The notes under the pieces are model-generated. The model did not search any database. It was not told the origin of the DNA and saw nothing but the letters and a program-made list of their open reading frames with translations. A program made the position numbers and the translations under genes. A stretch of DNA of 64,000 nt, from the NCBI RefSeq assembly GCF_013385825.1, contig NZ_JACAPG010000014.1, positions 124,001 through 188,000 on the forward strand, written 5' to 3'. Positions 35,344 to 44,208 of this stretch are shown one piece after another. Source of the stretch: Pseudomonas reactans (GTDB lineage Bacteria; Pseudomonadota; Gammaproteobacteria; Pseudomonadales; Pseudomonadaceae). Every line of letters starts with the position of its first letter. The first letter of the stretch is position 1.

Positions 35344-35680
35344 CTGTCCTACTGTCCCGCCTTGTCCAACTCGCATTTAGCGCAGTTGGACAGGCGCAGG
35401 CCGCGCCGTTGCTGGGCTGTCCTACCGTCCAACCTTCAACCGCCCCACGCATAGATGAGCATAGCGGGTACGTAGTCGCGCCCGTGGCGCGCACGCGTGC
35501 TTTTAGCTTTCTCTCTATACACAAGAGAAAAGGAATAAAGGTAGGACAGTAGGGCTGAGCCCCGAATCTAGGCGCCTGTAGCTGTCCAACTTCGATCCAG
35601 AATAGTGGGACAGGTAGGACGGGGCACCAGAAGCGATAGCCGATTGAATGCGTTGTCCCTGCGTTACACCTGCGTCCTAC
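35344..35680. repeat. Iteron-like array of YTGTCCNAC 9-mers
   Basis: At least eleven copies of a 9-base word in both orientations: CTGTCCTAC at 35344 and 35417, CTGTCCCGC 35352, TTGTCCAAC 35362, CCGTCCAAC 35425, CTGTCCAAC 35582, GCGTCCTAC 35672; reverse copies GTTGGACAG 35385, GTAGGACAG 35541, GTGGGACAG 35605, GTAGGACGG 35614. Several neighbours are spaced exactly 8-9 bases. It fills the 527-base gap after the replication and Q-like genes, so an origin or regulator binding array is plausible. Confidence 0.65.
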
Positions 35681-35802
35681 CCATATTGCACCCGTATTGC
35701 GCCATGGCATTAAAACTCCCTTGCTGCCACCGGAATCGACCTGTAAAAAGTACCCATCTTCGATAGGTGCGACCGCAAGCAGCGGGACTCACCACCACAC
35801 TG

Positions 35803-35827
35803 AACCCGGCCATTGCGCCGGGTTTTT
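35803..35827 (+). terminator. Hairpin with T run before the holin gene
   Basis: Stem AACCCGGC/GCCGGGTT (8 bp, 6-base loop) and a T run. It ends 22 bases before the holin ATG. It is one of five hairpins placed at this distance from a start codon in the prophage. Confidence 0.75.
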
Positions 35828-35846
35828 GCGTTTATGGGGTAGGGCG

Positions 35847-36191
35847 ATGACGAACGAGCAGCAGGCACTAATTGAGATGCCGATCTGGATGGTGATCTTA
35901 CTGTCCTTGATCGGCGGCATTTCCGGCGAAGCATGGCGGGCCGACAAGGCGGGGGTGAGCGGCTGGTCATTGGTTCGCCGCTTGCTGCTTCGATCCGGGG
36001 CCTGCGTGGTCTGCGGGCTTTCGACCATGATGTTGCTGCACGCTTCGGGCATGTCGGTCCTGGCGGCGGGGAGCATCGGCTGCCTCACTGCGATGGCCGG
36101 CGCCGATGTTGCCATCGGCCTGTACGAACGCTGGGCTGCCAAGCGCCTGGGCGTATGCGATGTGCCGCCCTCGGGCAGTGGTCAGGCGTGA
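35847..36191 (+). CDS. Phage holin
   Basis: A 114-residue protein with three hydrophobic segments (about 12-30, 47-67, 73-92) and a charged C-terminal tail. It has the size and layout of class I holins of the putative lambda S-like holin family. It would make lesions in the inner membrane that release the endolysin. Start with GGGGTAGGG upstream. As in many Pseudomonas prophages it sits before the terminase genes, 20 kb away from the endolysin. Confidence 0.72.
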   Translation: MTNEQQALIEMPIWMVILLSLIGGISGEAWRADKAGVSGWSLVRRLLLRSGACVVCGLSTMMLLHASGMSVLAAGSIGCLTAMAGADVAIGLYERWAAKRLGVCDVPPSGSGQA

Positions 36192-36231
36192 GTCGCTGGA
36201 GGACACGTAATACGTGGCCTGTAGCGTTTCA

Positions 36232-36262
36232 CACCAAAATGAAGCACCAAAATGAAGCACCG
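36232..36262. repeat. Short tandem repeat upstream of the terminase genes
   Basis: CACCAAAATGAAG is repeated twice in tandem (36232-36244, 36245-36257) with a partial third copy. It lies in the 220-base gap before the terminase small subunit, where lambda-type phages keep cos and its terminase-binding sites. No cos core can be recognised by eye. Confidence 0.45.
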
Positions 36263-36410
36263 AAAATTCGCCGGGGACCCTGGGGGCATTCGAGGGACAC
36301 GGGGCATGAAACCCGCGGGAAAGCGTTAGCCGGTGGGCTGCCAGCTTACTGAAATTCAATCCATTGAAATTGAAAGGTTTCCATTGAAAAGCCGTTGAAA
36401 AGGAGGGCTT

Positions 36411-37007
36411 ATGACGGATCCATTGTTCCTGTCTAAAAGCGCTTTCGCGGTTCGCATCGGCAGGACGCCGAGCTACATCACCTGGCTCAAAGACAACAAC
36501 CGCCTGGTGTTGTCGCCGGATGGCAAGAAGGTCGACGTGCTGGCAACCGAAGCGCTGATCCTCGAAACCGCCGACCCCAGCAAGGCCGCCGTCGCGGCTC
36601 GACACCAGCAGGACCGGATCCAGCGTGACGTTTACAGTCAACTGTCCTCCCTAGTTGAGCCGACTAACACGGCTGCGCCGCAGCAGCCCATCACCGCCAA
36701 GGGCCACGACTTCCAGAAGGCTCGCGCCATGCGCGAACACAACTTGGCGCAACTGGCCGAGATCGAGCTGCACAAGGCGCAGGGCTCGCTGGTTTCCAGG
36801 GACGCGGTTGAGCTGGGGGCCTATAACGCGGGGCGCCATCTGCGCGACCAGTTGTTCGGCCTGCTGCCGCAGCTCTCGCACAAGTTGGCAACGATGGCTG
36901 ATCCTTGGGACATCGAAAAACACCTGACGGCGACACTGCGTAAATCACTTGAGGACGCTGAGCGCATGTCCTCCTCCGACCTTGAACGAGCGATGACAAC
37001 GAGCTGA
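36411..37007 (+). CDS. Terminase small subunit, Nu1-like
   Basis: A 198-residue protein with an N-terminal winged-helix-like start (SKSAFAVRIGRTPSYITWLK) and a long helical C-terminal part, as in lambda gpNu1-type small terminases. It recognises the packaging start on phage DNA and passes it to the large subunit encoded 4 bases downstream. Confidence 0.78.
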   Translation: MTDPLFLSKSAFAVRIGRTPSYITWLKDNNRLVLSPDGKKVDVLATEALILETADPSKAAVAARHQQDRIQRDVYSQLSSLVEPTNTAAPQQPITAKGHDFQKARAMREHNLAQLAEIELHKAQGSLVSRDAVELGAYNAGRHLRDQLFGLLPQLSHKLATMADPWDIEKHLTATLRKSLEDAERMSSSDLERAMTTS

Positions 37008-37010
37008 CCT

Positions 37011-39011
37011 ATGACCACGGAATTTCCTGACGGTGACCGTGCGTACCGTGAGGCGTATTTCCGTGGGCTACGTCCTGACCCAGACCTGTGGATCGACGAG
37101 TGGGCCGACGAATACATGCGCATCCCACGGGACACCGGCGCCCCTGAGCCCGGCCAGTACCGCACGGACCGGACGCCTTACGCTCGCGAACCCATGCGCT
37201 GCCTGTCTCCGGCCCACCCGTGCCGACGAGTCGTCACCATGGTGGCTTCGCAGTTGATGAAAACGCAGATCGCCTTGAACTGGATGGGCGGTCTGATCCA
37301 CATGGCGCCGTCCAACATCCTGGCGCTGTTGCCCAGCCTGAGCCTGTCCAAGCGCGTCTCCGGGCGGATCAGCAAGACCATCAAGGCAACGCCGGAGCTG
37401 GCAAAACGCGTGGCAGCCAGCCGCTCACGGGACGCCCGCAACACCATGGACACCAAGGAGTTCGAGGGGGGCGCCCTGTACGTCACCACGGCGGGCTCTG
37501 CGGCCAACCTGTCGGAGCTTTCGGCGCGCTACATCTACGGCGACGAGGTCGACCGTTGGGAGAACGATGTCGGCCAGGAAGGTGACCCCATCGTGCTGGC
37601 GGAAACGCGGGCTACCAACTTTGGCCGCAACGCGAAGATCTACTTCTCCAGCTCGCCGACGATCAAGGGCGCTTCGCGGATCGCAGACCTGTTCGAGTCC
37701 AGCGACCAGCGTTACTACTACGTGCCATGCCCCTCTTGCGGGCATATGCAGGTGTTGGAGTGGGAGCGACTGTTCTACAACAAGGACTACAGCACGGTTC
37801 ACTACCAGTGCGCCGCGCCTGAGTGCGATGTGCTGATCGAGGAACACCACAAGACCGACATGCTTGCCCGTGGCGAATGGCGCGCCCATGGCAACGGCGA
37901 TGGCAAGACGGTGGGCTTCCACCTCAACGCGCTGTATTCACCGATTGGCTGGAAGGACTGGCCCTCGCTGGCCGAGGAATTCGAAGACGCCAAGAAGGCC
38001 CAGGCCAAGGGCGACATGGGCCTGATGCAGGTGTTCTACAACACCCGTCTCGCCAAGGTCTGGGACAGCGCGCAAGAGCAGACCAAGGCCGAAGTGCTGA
38101 TCGCTCGGGCGCGGCTGGAGATCTACACCCTCGGCAGCATGCCGGTTGGCGTAATGATGCTGACGGGCTCTGTCGACGTCCAAGCCAACCGCTTGGAGCT
38201 GATGGTGATGGGCTTTGGCGTCGGCATGGAACGTTGGGTGATCGACCACCAGGTGATCTGGGGCGATCCTGCCGACGAACGCACCTGGGCGGTGTTGGAC
38301 GAGAAGCTCAAGGCCCGGTACCGGCACCCGTGCGGTGTCGCGTTGGCGATCCTGGCAACAGGCGTCGACTCCGGCGGTCACCACACCGATGAGGTGTACC
38401 AGTTCTGCCGCGTACGGCGGTGGCGCAACGTGTTCGCACTCAAGGGGGCGAGCAAGCCCGGCAAGCCGGTAATTGCTCAGCGGCCGTCCATGGTCGACGT
38501 GACCTGGAAGGGCCAAACCGAACGTGGCGGTGCCGAGCTGTGGTTTGTCGGTACCGACACCGCGAAGGACTGGATCTACAACCGCTACGCCTTCGAGGAC
38601 GGCCCCGGCTCGCTGCACTTTGCCAACGACCTGCCGGACGAGTTCTTCGCCCAGTGCGTGGCCGAGCGCAAGATCGCCCGATACGTCAAAGGCTACAAGC
38701 GGATCGAGTGGGTCAAGGGCAAGGCCGAACGCAACGAGGCGCTCGACCTGATGGTGTACTGCCTGGCAATGGCGCATTACCTCGGTATCAACCGATACCA
38801 GGAACACGACTGGGAGCGGGTGCGACAGTCGCTGGCCCAGGCGGGTTTGTTCGATGAAAAGGTGGTCGCCGCCGAACGTGTCACGGTCGCCGAGCAGGCT
38901 CCCGCGACACCGCAAGTGGTGCCGCAGGCCGTTGCACCGGTCGCCCAACCGCGACCCGCCGCACCCCCACAACGCCGCAGCTCCACCAGCGGTTACCTGA
39001 AGAGACGTTGA
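37011..39011 (+). CDS. Terminase large subunit, GpA family
   Basis: A 666-residue packaging motor and nuclease of the lambda gpA family. A variant Walker A ASQLMKT is at 79-85 and the Walker B/DExx segment GDEVDRW near 176. A zinc-ribbon-like Cys cluster (CPSCGHM, then CAAPEC) is near 245-275, and the C-terminal nuclease begins with TGVDSGGHH. It cuts concatemers at cos and pumps DNA into the prohead. The last 60 residues are Ala/Pro-rich and basic. Confidence 0.92.
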   Translation: MTTEFPDGDRAYREAYFRGLRPDPDLWIDEWADEYMRIPRDTGAPEPGQYRTDRTPYAREPMRCLSPAHPCRRVVTMVASQLMKTQIALNWMGGLIHMAPSNILALLPSLSLSKRVSGRISKTIKATPELAKRVAASRSRDARNTMDTKEFEGGALYVTTAGSAANLSELSARYIYGDEVDRWENDVGQEGDPIVLAETRATNFGRNAKIYFSSSPTIKGASRIADLFESSDQRYYYVPCPSCGHMQVLEWERLFYNKDYSTVHYQCAAPECDVLIEEHHKTDMLARGEWRAHGNGDGKTVGFHLNALYSPIGWKDWPSLAEEFEDAKKAQAKGDMGLMQVFYNTRLAKVWDSAQEQTKAEVLIARARLEIYTLGSMPVGVMMLTGSVDVQANRLELMVMGFGVGMERWVIDHQVIWGDPADERTWAVLDEKLKARYRHPCGVALAILATGVDSGGHHTDEVYQFCRVRRWRNVFALKGASKPGKPVIAQRPSMVDVTWKGQTERGGAELWFVGTDTAKDWIYNRYAFEDGPGSLHFANDLPDEFFAQCVAERKIARYVKGYKRIEWVKGKAERNEALDLMVYCLAMAHYLGINRYQEHDWERVRQSLAQAGLFDEKVVAAERVTVAEQAPATPQVVPQAVAPVAQPRPAAPPQRRSSTSGYLKRR

Positions 39012-39012
39012 T

Positions 39013-39219
39013 ATGTCGTTTACCCCGAAGCACCTCGAAGCCATCGAGCGCGCCATTGCACGCGGTGAAAAGACCGTGCGCTACAGCGACCGCACGGTGG
39101 AGTACCGCTCCATTGACGAACTGCTCAAGGCCCGCGACGAGATTCGCACGTCGCTGAGCCAAGCCGCCGGACCGCGCTCTCGCGTGGTTCGGCTTTTCCA
39201 CGGAGGCAAAGGACTCTAA
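39013..39219 (+). CDS. Head-tail joining protein, gpW-like
   Basis: A 68-residue protein with the two-helix/hairpin layout of lambda gpW (LEAIERAIARGEKTVRYSDR, then a strand pair and a C-terminal helix, SIDELLKARDEI). gpW plugs the portal after packaging. Standard place between terminase and portal; its stop overlaps the portal start by one base. Confidence 0.85.
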   Translation: MSFTPKHLEAIERAIARGEKTVRYSDRTVEYRSIDELLKARDEIRTSLSQAAGPRSRVVRLFHGGKGL

Positions 39220-40700
39220 TGGCCCGACATTATCCGACGCTAACCCGTAACGGATTCTTGCTGCCGTCGAACATCAAGGCCAGTTACGAAGGCGCCGGGG
39301 AGGGCCGGCGTTCGGCCAGTTGGGAAGCCAGCGACAACGGCATCAACAGCATCAACACTCCAGCCCTGCGTAACCTGCGCGCTCGCTCGCGGGCGGCGGT
39401 GCGCAATGACCCGTACGCGTTCAACGTCATCGACAAGCGTGTCAGCAACCTGATTGGTACCGGCATCACGCCCAGGCCGACCACGGATGACGCTGCCCTG
39501 CGCAAGCTGAAACAGCAGCTGTGGGATGACTGGGTGGATGAGGCGGACGCCGACGAGCTGACCGACTTCTACGGCATGCAGGCCCTGGTGGCGCGCACTG
39601 TCGAAACAGCCGGGGAGTGCTTTGTGCGGCTACGGCCGCGCAGCCCGAGCGAAGGTTTGGCTGTGCCGTTGCAGCTGCAGGCGCTGGCCCCGGAGTTTGT
39701 CCCCCACGACAAGTTCGAGACCGCCAAAAACGGCAACGTGATCCGCGCCGGGATCGAGTTCAACCCGGCCGGCAAGCGTGTGGCGTATTGGATGTATCGG
39801 TCGCATCCACGCGATTCATCGTCTTTGAATGCCGGATACAACCAGTTAGTGCGTGTACCGGCGGCACAGGTGCTGCACATCTTCGAACCCATGGAGCCGG
39901 GACAGTTACGCGGAGTGCCGCGTTTGGCGCCAGTGTTAAAGCGCCTGCGCAGCCTGGACAACTACGATGACGCCGTGTTGTTCCGCCAGGAAGTGGCGAA
40001 CCTGTTTGCCGGTTTCATCAAGCGACCTGCACCAGAGGCGGGGCCGCAGACTCGCAACCCCGTGACCGGAGAGTTGCTGGTCACCGACCGCGACGGCTTC
40101 ACGCCGATGGTTGCCCTGGAGCCGGGCACGATGCAGGAGCTGGCGCCAGGTGAAGAGGTGGAGTTCTCCAAACCACCGGACGCCGGCAACAACTACCCGG
40201 ACTTTATGCGGCAGCAGCTGATGGCTGCTGCGGCGGGTTCGGGCACGCCCTACGAGATCCTCACCGGCGACATGCGCGAGGTCAACGACCGGGCGCTGCG
40301 GGTGGTGCTCAACGAGTTCCGGCGACGCCTGGAGCAACTGCAATTCGGTGTGTATGTGCACCAGCTGTGTCGCCCTGTGCGTGCTGCCTGGATGGATATG
40401 GCGGTGTTGTCCGGCGCCCTGGTGCTGGAGGACTACGCGCAACGTCGACGCGAATACCTGCGCACGCGTTGGGTGCCGCAAGGCTGGGCCTACATCCAGC
40501 CGGTGCAGGACGTGCAGGCACGGCGGATGGAAGTGCAGGCGGGCTTTGGTTCGCGCAGTGAAATGTGTCTGCGTAACGGTTACGACGCGGAAACCATCGA
40601 CGCAGAAAACGCCGCCGACCTCGCAAGGTCCACGGACCTCGGCCTCAACTACACGACTCTTGATGCCATCGAGCCGATTGATGACAAGGAACAATTATGA
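39219..40700 (+). CDS. Portal protein, lambda gpB family
   Basis: A 493-residue portal protein of the lambda gpB family, forming the dodecameric ring through which DNA enters the head. Family features are the RNDPYAFNVIDKRVSNLIGTG segment near residues 62-82 and the EILTGDMREVNDRALR segment near 347. It overlaps the protease gene by four bases. Confidence 0.92.
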   Translation: MARHYPTLTRNGFLLPSNIKASYEGAGEGRRSASWEASDNGINSINTPALRNLRARSRAAVRNDPYAFNVIDKRVSNLIGTGITPRPTTDDAALRKLKQQLWDDWVDEADADELTDFYGMQALVARTVETAGECFVRLRPRSPSEGLAVPLQLQALAPEFVPHDKFETAKNGNVIRAGIEFNPAGKRVAYWMYRSHPRDSSSLNAGYNQLVRVPAAQVLHIFEPMEPGQLRGVPRLAPVLKRLRSLDNYDDAVLFRQEVANLFAGFIKRPAPEAGPQTRNPVTGELLVTDRDGFTPMVALEPGTMQELAPGEEVEFSKPPDAGNNYPDFMRQQLMAAAAGSGTPYEILTGDMREVNDRALRVVLNEFRRRLEQLQFGVYVHQLCRPVRAAWMDMAVLSGALVLEDYAQRRREYLRTRWVPQGWAYIQPVQDVQARRMEVQAGFGSRSEMCLRNGYDAETIDAENAADLARSTDLGLNYTTLDAIEPIDDKEQL

Positions 40701-41839
40701 GCAAAAAGACGAAGCCCCGCGTTTATGACAAGGCGGGCAAGCAGGTCAAGGTGGCCGACAAGAGCTGGTACACCTTCCAGGCCAGCGGCGAAGCCGAACA
40801 GCGCAACATCGAGATCTTCGTCTACGGGGAGATCGGCGCCTGGGGCGTCACCGCCAATCAGTTTGTGCAAGATCTGCGCGCCATGGATGACGGCGCGTCA
40901 CCGGTGATCGTCGCGTTCAACAGTATCGGCGGCGATCTGTTTGACGGCCTGGCGATCCACAACGCGCTGTCGCGCTTGGGCGAGCGCTGTACCGGGCGCA
41001 TTGATGCGCTGGCGGCCAGCGCCGCCAGTGTCGCGGTGTGCGGCGCTCACCGGGTGGTGATCGCTGCCAACGCTTTGTTGATGATCCACAACCCCTACAC
41101 CTTTACCGGTGGCGATGCTGAGGACTTTCGTCGTGTCGCTGATGTGTTGGATCAGACCCTGGAAGCGATCATCGCGGCTTACAAAGCCAAGGCGCCGGAC
41201 ATCGACGAAGCCGAGCTGCGGCGCATGGTCAACGCCGAGACCTGGCTCACCGCCAATGAAGCAGTTGCGTTGGGTCTGGCAGATGAAGTGGGTGACGGCC
41301 TCAAGGTCAGCGCTTGCCTCGGCCAAGGCAGCGTGCTCCAGCGTTTCCAGCATGCACCGCCTGAGTTGCTCGCCCAGCTGGATGAAGAGCCGGATGCCGA
41401 ACCGAAAGAGCCAGTTATTCAGCCTGATCCGGCTCCTGTGCTGGACGCCGCCGGATTGGCACTGCTGGTCACCAAGAGTTGTGCGGCGGCCGGCATCAGC
41501 AACCTGGTAGAGCAGCTTCTCGCTACCACCAAGCTAGAGAGCGAAGCGGTAGTCACGGCGGCGCTGAGCAGGGCTAAAGCCCTTCACGGCCTCTGCGTTG
41601 CTGCACGGCTACCTGAGCTGACTGGCGAGTTCATCGCAGCTGGTCTGGATGAAGCTGCGGTCAGGGCGCGCCTGTTCGACAAGCTGGTGAGCAGTGGCGG
41701 CGGCTTTGAAATCAACAACAGTCTGCCGCTGGACAATGACCCTGAACCCACGGTCAAGGCCAAGCAGGTCGACACCCAAACAATCTGGAGCAGTCGTCAG
41801 GCGGCTCAGAACGGAACCTCGAAAGGAGCAAGAGCATGA
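40697..41839 (+). CDS. Head maturation protease, ClpP-like (lambda gpC position)
   Basis: A 380-residue serine protease of the ClpP/S49 crotonase-like fold. The oxyanion segment FNSIGGD is at 74-80, catalytic Ser108 (ALAASAAS) and His131 (LMIHNP) are present. The C-terminal 160 residues are a helical, Ala/Glu-rich region that may serve as the scaffold, as in lambda gpC/Nu3. It would trim the portal and scaffold during head assembly. Confidence 0.88.
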   Translation: MSKKTKPRVYDKAGKQVKVADKSWYTFQASGEAEQRNIEIFVYGEIGAWGVTANQFVQDLRAMDDGASPVIVAFNSIGGDLFDGLAIHNALSRLGERCTGRIDALAASAASVAVCGAHRVVIAANALLMIHNPYTFTGGDAEDFRRVADVLDQTLEAIIAAYKAKAPDIDEAELRRMVNAETWLTANEAVALGLADEVGDGLKVSACLGQGSVLQRFQHAPPELLAQLDEEPDAEPKEPVIQPDPAPVLDAAGLALLVTKSCAAAGISNLVEQLLATTKLESEAVVTAALSRAKALHGLCVAARLPELTGEFIAAGLDEAAVRARLFDKLVSSGGGFEINNSLPLDNDPEPTVKAKQVDTQTIWSSRQAAQNGTSKGARA

Positions 41840-42174
41840 AAACTGAATCGATGCACGCGGGAGAGTTCCTGCTGTCCGAAGGCGCTGGCAACATTTCCCG
41901 CGAAGCGATCAACGTCGCCGCTGGTGCTGCACTTGAGCCGGGCCAGATCCTGGGCCTGATTACCGCCACCAGCGAATTTGCGCCCTATAAACCAACCGCC
42001 GAGGACGGCACCGAAAACGCCATCGCGATCCTCTACGGCCCGCTGGGCGAGTCCGATGTTCCTCGTCGCGGTCGTGCTGTCGTGCGCTTGGCCGAGGTCA
42101 GCGAAGCCCACCTGACCGGCCTAGACCCGGCCGCCGAAAAGGCCCTGGCGTCCCATTTCGTGATCGTCCGCTAA
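41836..42174 (+). CDS. Head decoration protein, gpD-like
   Basis: A 112-residue protein similar in pattern to lambda gpD: a flexible start, then a beta-rich domain with ALEPGQILGLIT and a FAPYKP segment. It caps capsid threefold axes after expansion. It overlaps the protease stop by four bases and is followed by a hairpin that separates it from the major capsid gene. Confidence 0.85.
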   Translation: MKTESMHAGEFLLSEGAGNISREAINVAAGAALEPGQILGLITATSEFAPYKPTAEDGTENAIAILYGPLGESDVPRRGRAVVRLAEVSEAHLTGLDPAAEKALASHFVIVR

Positions 42175-42194
42175 GGCGATCCCCCTGTTCAATC

Positions 42195-42217
42195 ATCCCG
42201 CCGAGTGCGGGATTTTT
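42195..42217 (+). terminator. Hairpin with T run before the major capsid gene
   Basis: Stem ATCCCGC/GCGGGAT (7 bp, loop CGAGT) and TTTTT. The stem ends 23 bases before the capsid ATG. Confidence 0.75.
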
Positions 42218-42236
42218 CATTTCTGGAGAGTACCCC

Positions 42237-43232
42237 ATGGCTGAGATCGCTATTTTTGAAGACGACGCGTTCAGCGTCTCCTCGTTGACCGCTGCAATCA
42301 ATGATCAGGAATACCTGCCGGGCCGCATCAGCAGTCTGGGTCTGTTCCACGAAGAGGGCATCAGCACGTTGACTGTGCAGATCGAGAAGGACGGCGACAC
42401 CCTTGCCCTGGTGGCATCGGGTGAGCGCGGCACCTCGGGCCAGGTGGTCGGCGGAACCAAGCGTCAATTGATCCCGTTCAATACCGTGCACCTGCCGCAA
42501 CGATTCACCATCACCGCAGATGAGATTCAGGGCATCCGTGCCTTTGGCACCCGTAGCGAGTTGCAGTCGGTGCAGGATGTGGTTAACAAGAAACTGGCAA
42601 AGGCCCGGCGACAGTTGGACGCCACCCACGAATTTCAGCGTATGGGCGCCTTGAACGGCCAGGTGCTGGATGCCGATGGCAAGACGGTCCTGTTGGACAT
42701 CTATAAAACCTTCGGTGTGAATCGTCAGAAGCTTTCGATGGGCCTGAACAGCCCTGACACTGAGCTGCGGGTCAAATGCGGCGAAGCCTTGGATATGCAA
42801 GAGGATGCTCTGGGCAGCATCACCAGCACCGGATCCCGTGCTTTGTGCGGCAAGAACTACTGGAACAAGCTGATCGTCCACCGCTCAGTCAAAGAGACTT
42901 ACCTCAATAGCCAGCAAGCCGCCGCCTTGCGCGGTGATGCTCGTGAGAGCTTTGAGTTCGGCGGGATTATCTGGGAGCGCTATCGGGGCAAGATCGCAGG
43001 CGTTTCGTTTGTCCACGACGACAAGGCGCTGCTGATCCCCGAGGGCGTGCCTGAACTGTATATCTCGCGCTTTGCCCCGGCTGACTACATGGAAACGGTC
43101 AACACCCAGGGCATTCCGTACTACAGCAAGATCGAGCCGCTGCCGTTTAACAAGGGCGTGGCCGGGGAGGCCCAGTCCAACCCGCTGCACCTGTGCACGC
43201 GACCTCGGGCGCAGATTCTGCTGGAGATGTGA
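42237..43232 (+). CDS. Major capsid protein, gpE family
   Basis: A 331-residue capsid protein of the lambda gpE family (HK97 fold). Typical segments are LPGRISSLGLF near residue 24, TVHLPQRFTITADEIQGIRAFG near 83 and WERYRGKIAG near 246. Hundreds of copies per head are needed; a strong ribosome site (TCTGGAGAG) and the preceding hairpin fit high expression. Confidence 0.93.
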   Translation: MAEIAIFEDDAFSVSSLTAAINDQEYLPGRISSLGLFHEEGISTLTVQIEKDGDTLALVASGERGTSGQVVGGTKRQLIPFNTVHLPQRFTITADEIQGIRAFGTRSELQSVQDVVNKKLAKARRQLDATHEFQRMGALNGQVLDADGKTVLLDIYKTFGVNRQKLSMGLNSPDTELRVKCGEALDMQEDALGSITSTGSRALCGKNYWNKLIVHRSVKETYLNSQQAAALRGDARESFEFGGIIWERYRGKIAGVSFVHDDKALLIPEGVPELYISRFAPADYMETVNTQGIPYYSKIEPLPFNKGVAGEAQSNPLHLCTRPRAQILLEM

Positions 43233-43234
43233 CT

Positions 43235-43555
43235 GTGGCCTTCCGCGACCTGATCGACGACATCGACGACGTGGTGTTCGAGACCTTGGGCGACAGCGCC
43301 CTGATCGAAGGCCGCGCCGAACCGGTGCTGGGTATGTTCGCGGCGCCGTGGAAGCAACCGCAATTCGGCAAGGTCCACACTGGCCTGCGAGAACCTCGCT
43401 TTGAGATTCGCGTGAAGGATTCGGCCGGGCTGAAGCATGGGTTGCGCGTCACTGTAGACCTGCCGTCGCTGGATGGCGGTGGCGACTACGACCTGCTGCA
43501 GTTGGCGCCTGGAGGCGATGGCTTGGTGGCCTTGATCTTGAGGAAACGTGCATGA
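43235..43555 (+). CDS. Head-tail joining protein, gpFII-like
   Basis: A 106-residue protein beginning MAFRDLIDDIDDVVFETLGD, with a beta-rich body ending in LRVTVDLPS and LVALILRK strands, as in head-tail connectors of the gpFII/Gp10 type. Starts with GTG at 43235: GGAG lies 8 bases upstream, and a longer frame would overlap the capsid gene. It overlaps the next gene by four bases. Confidence 0.72.
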   Translation: MAFRDLIDDIDDVVFETLGDSALIEGRAEPVLGMFAAPWKQPQFGKVHTGLREPRFEIRVKDSAGLKHGLRVTVDLPSLDGGGDYDLLQLAPGGDGLVALILRKRA

Positions 43556-44208
43556 GCGTCGGCAGCTACGTACATAAGACGCGGGACAGCGGGATGCTCA
43601 ACATCCAGCCGTCAGCGGTGCATTCCCAGGCGCTACGCGAGTTCGGGCTGTTAGTGCCCAAGGCTGCTGCAGCGGCCCAGCGTCGAGCGATCAATAAGAC
43701 GCTGGGCAGGTTACGCACCCACATCGCCCGCGCCGTGGGCAAGCAGGAGCGGATCGCCATCGGTGCCGTCCGGCAACGCCTTCGGGCGTACCCGGTCAGC
43801 GGCGGTGCGACGCGCGGCAAATTGTGGTTCGGGGTCAACGCTATCGAGGCCAGTCGCATCGGGAAGGCTCGGCAAACCCGTGCCGGTGTGTCGGTGGCAG
43901 GGCGACGTTACCAGGGCGCGTTCTTCAAGCAGGTGTATGGGGGCAGTCCTGATATCTGGATCCGCACGTCGAGCAAGCATTTCAACGCCGCGGACTACCC
44001 CGGCAGTACACAGGGGCGGCGCAGCTCTGGCTTCATCGCAGAAAGCGACAACCGCTTTCCGCTGGCGAAAGCCAAGGTGTCGCTTGACCAGGTGCGACCG
44101 CACTTCGATAGCTGGGTCAAACGCGCCGATGAAATACTGCTGGAGATCCTCAAGCAAGAACTCAACTTTGAACTGCAGAAGTACCTCAAGGGGACCGCCC
44201 GTGTCTGA
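43552..44208 (+). CDS. Minor tail protein, gpZ-like
   Basis: A 218-residue basic protein matching the prophage minor tail protein Z family: helical start with AQRRAINKTLGRLRTHIARA, a beta segment KLWFGVNAIEASRIG, and a helical C-terminus. In lambda, gpZ is needed to finish the tail for joining to the head. The stop overlaps the next gene start by eight bases. Confidence 0.78.
   Translation: MSVGSYVHKTRDSGMLNIQPSAVHSQALREFGLLVPKAAAAAQRRAINKTLGRLRTHIARAVGKQERIAIGAVRQRLRAYPVSGGATRGKLWFGVNAIEASRIGKARQTRAGVSVAGRRYQGAFFKQVYGGSPDIWIRTSSKHFNAADYPGSTQGRRSSGFIAESDNRFPLAKAKVSLDQVRPHFDSWVKRADEILLEILKQELNFELQKYLKGTARV

Noticed and set aside
35320..35552. Open frame across the repeat array after the Q-like gene
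   Set aside because: The frame is made of the GTCC-type repeats and has no ribosome site; the repeats explain the open stretch better.
21005..35700. CRISPR array or tandem spacer structure
   Set aside because: I looked for evenly spaced identical repeats. The only dense array (35.3-35.7 kb) has 9-base words in both orientations without spacers of constant length.
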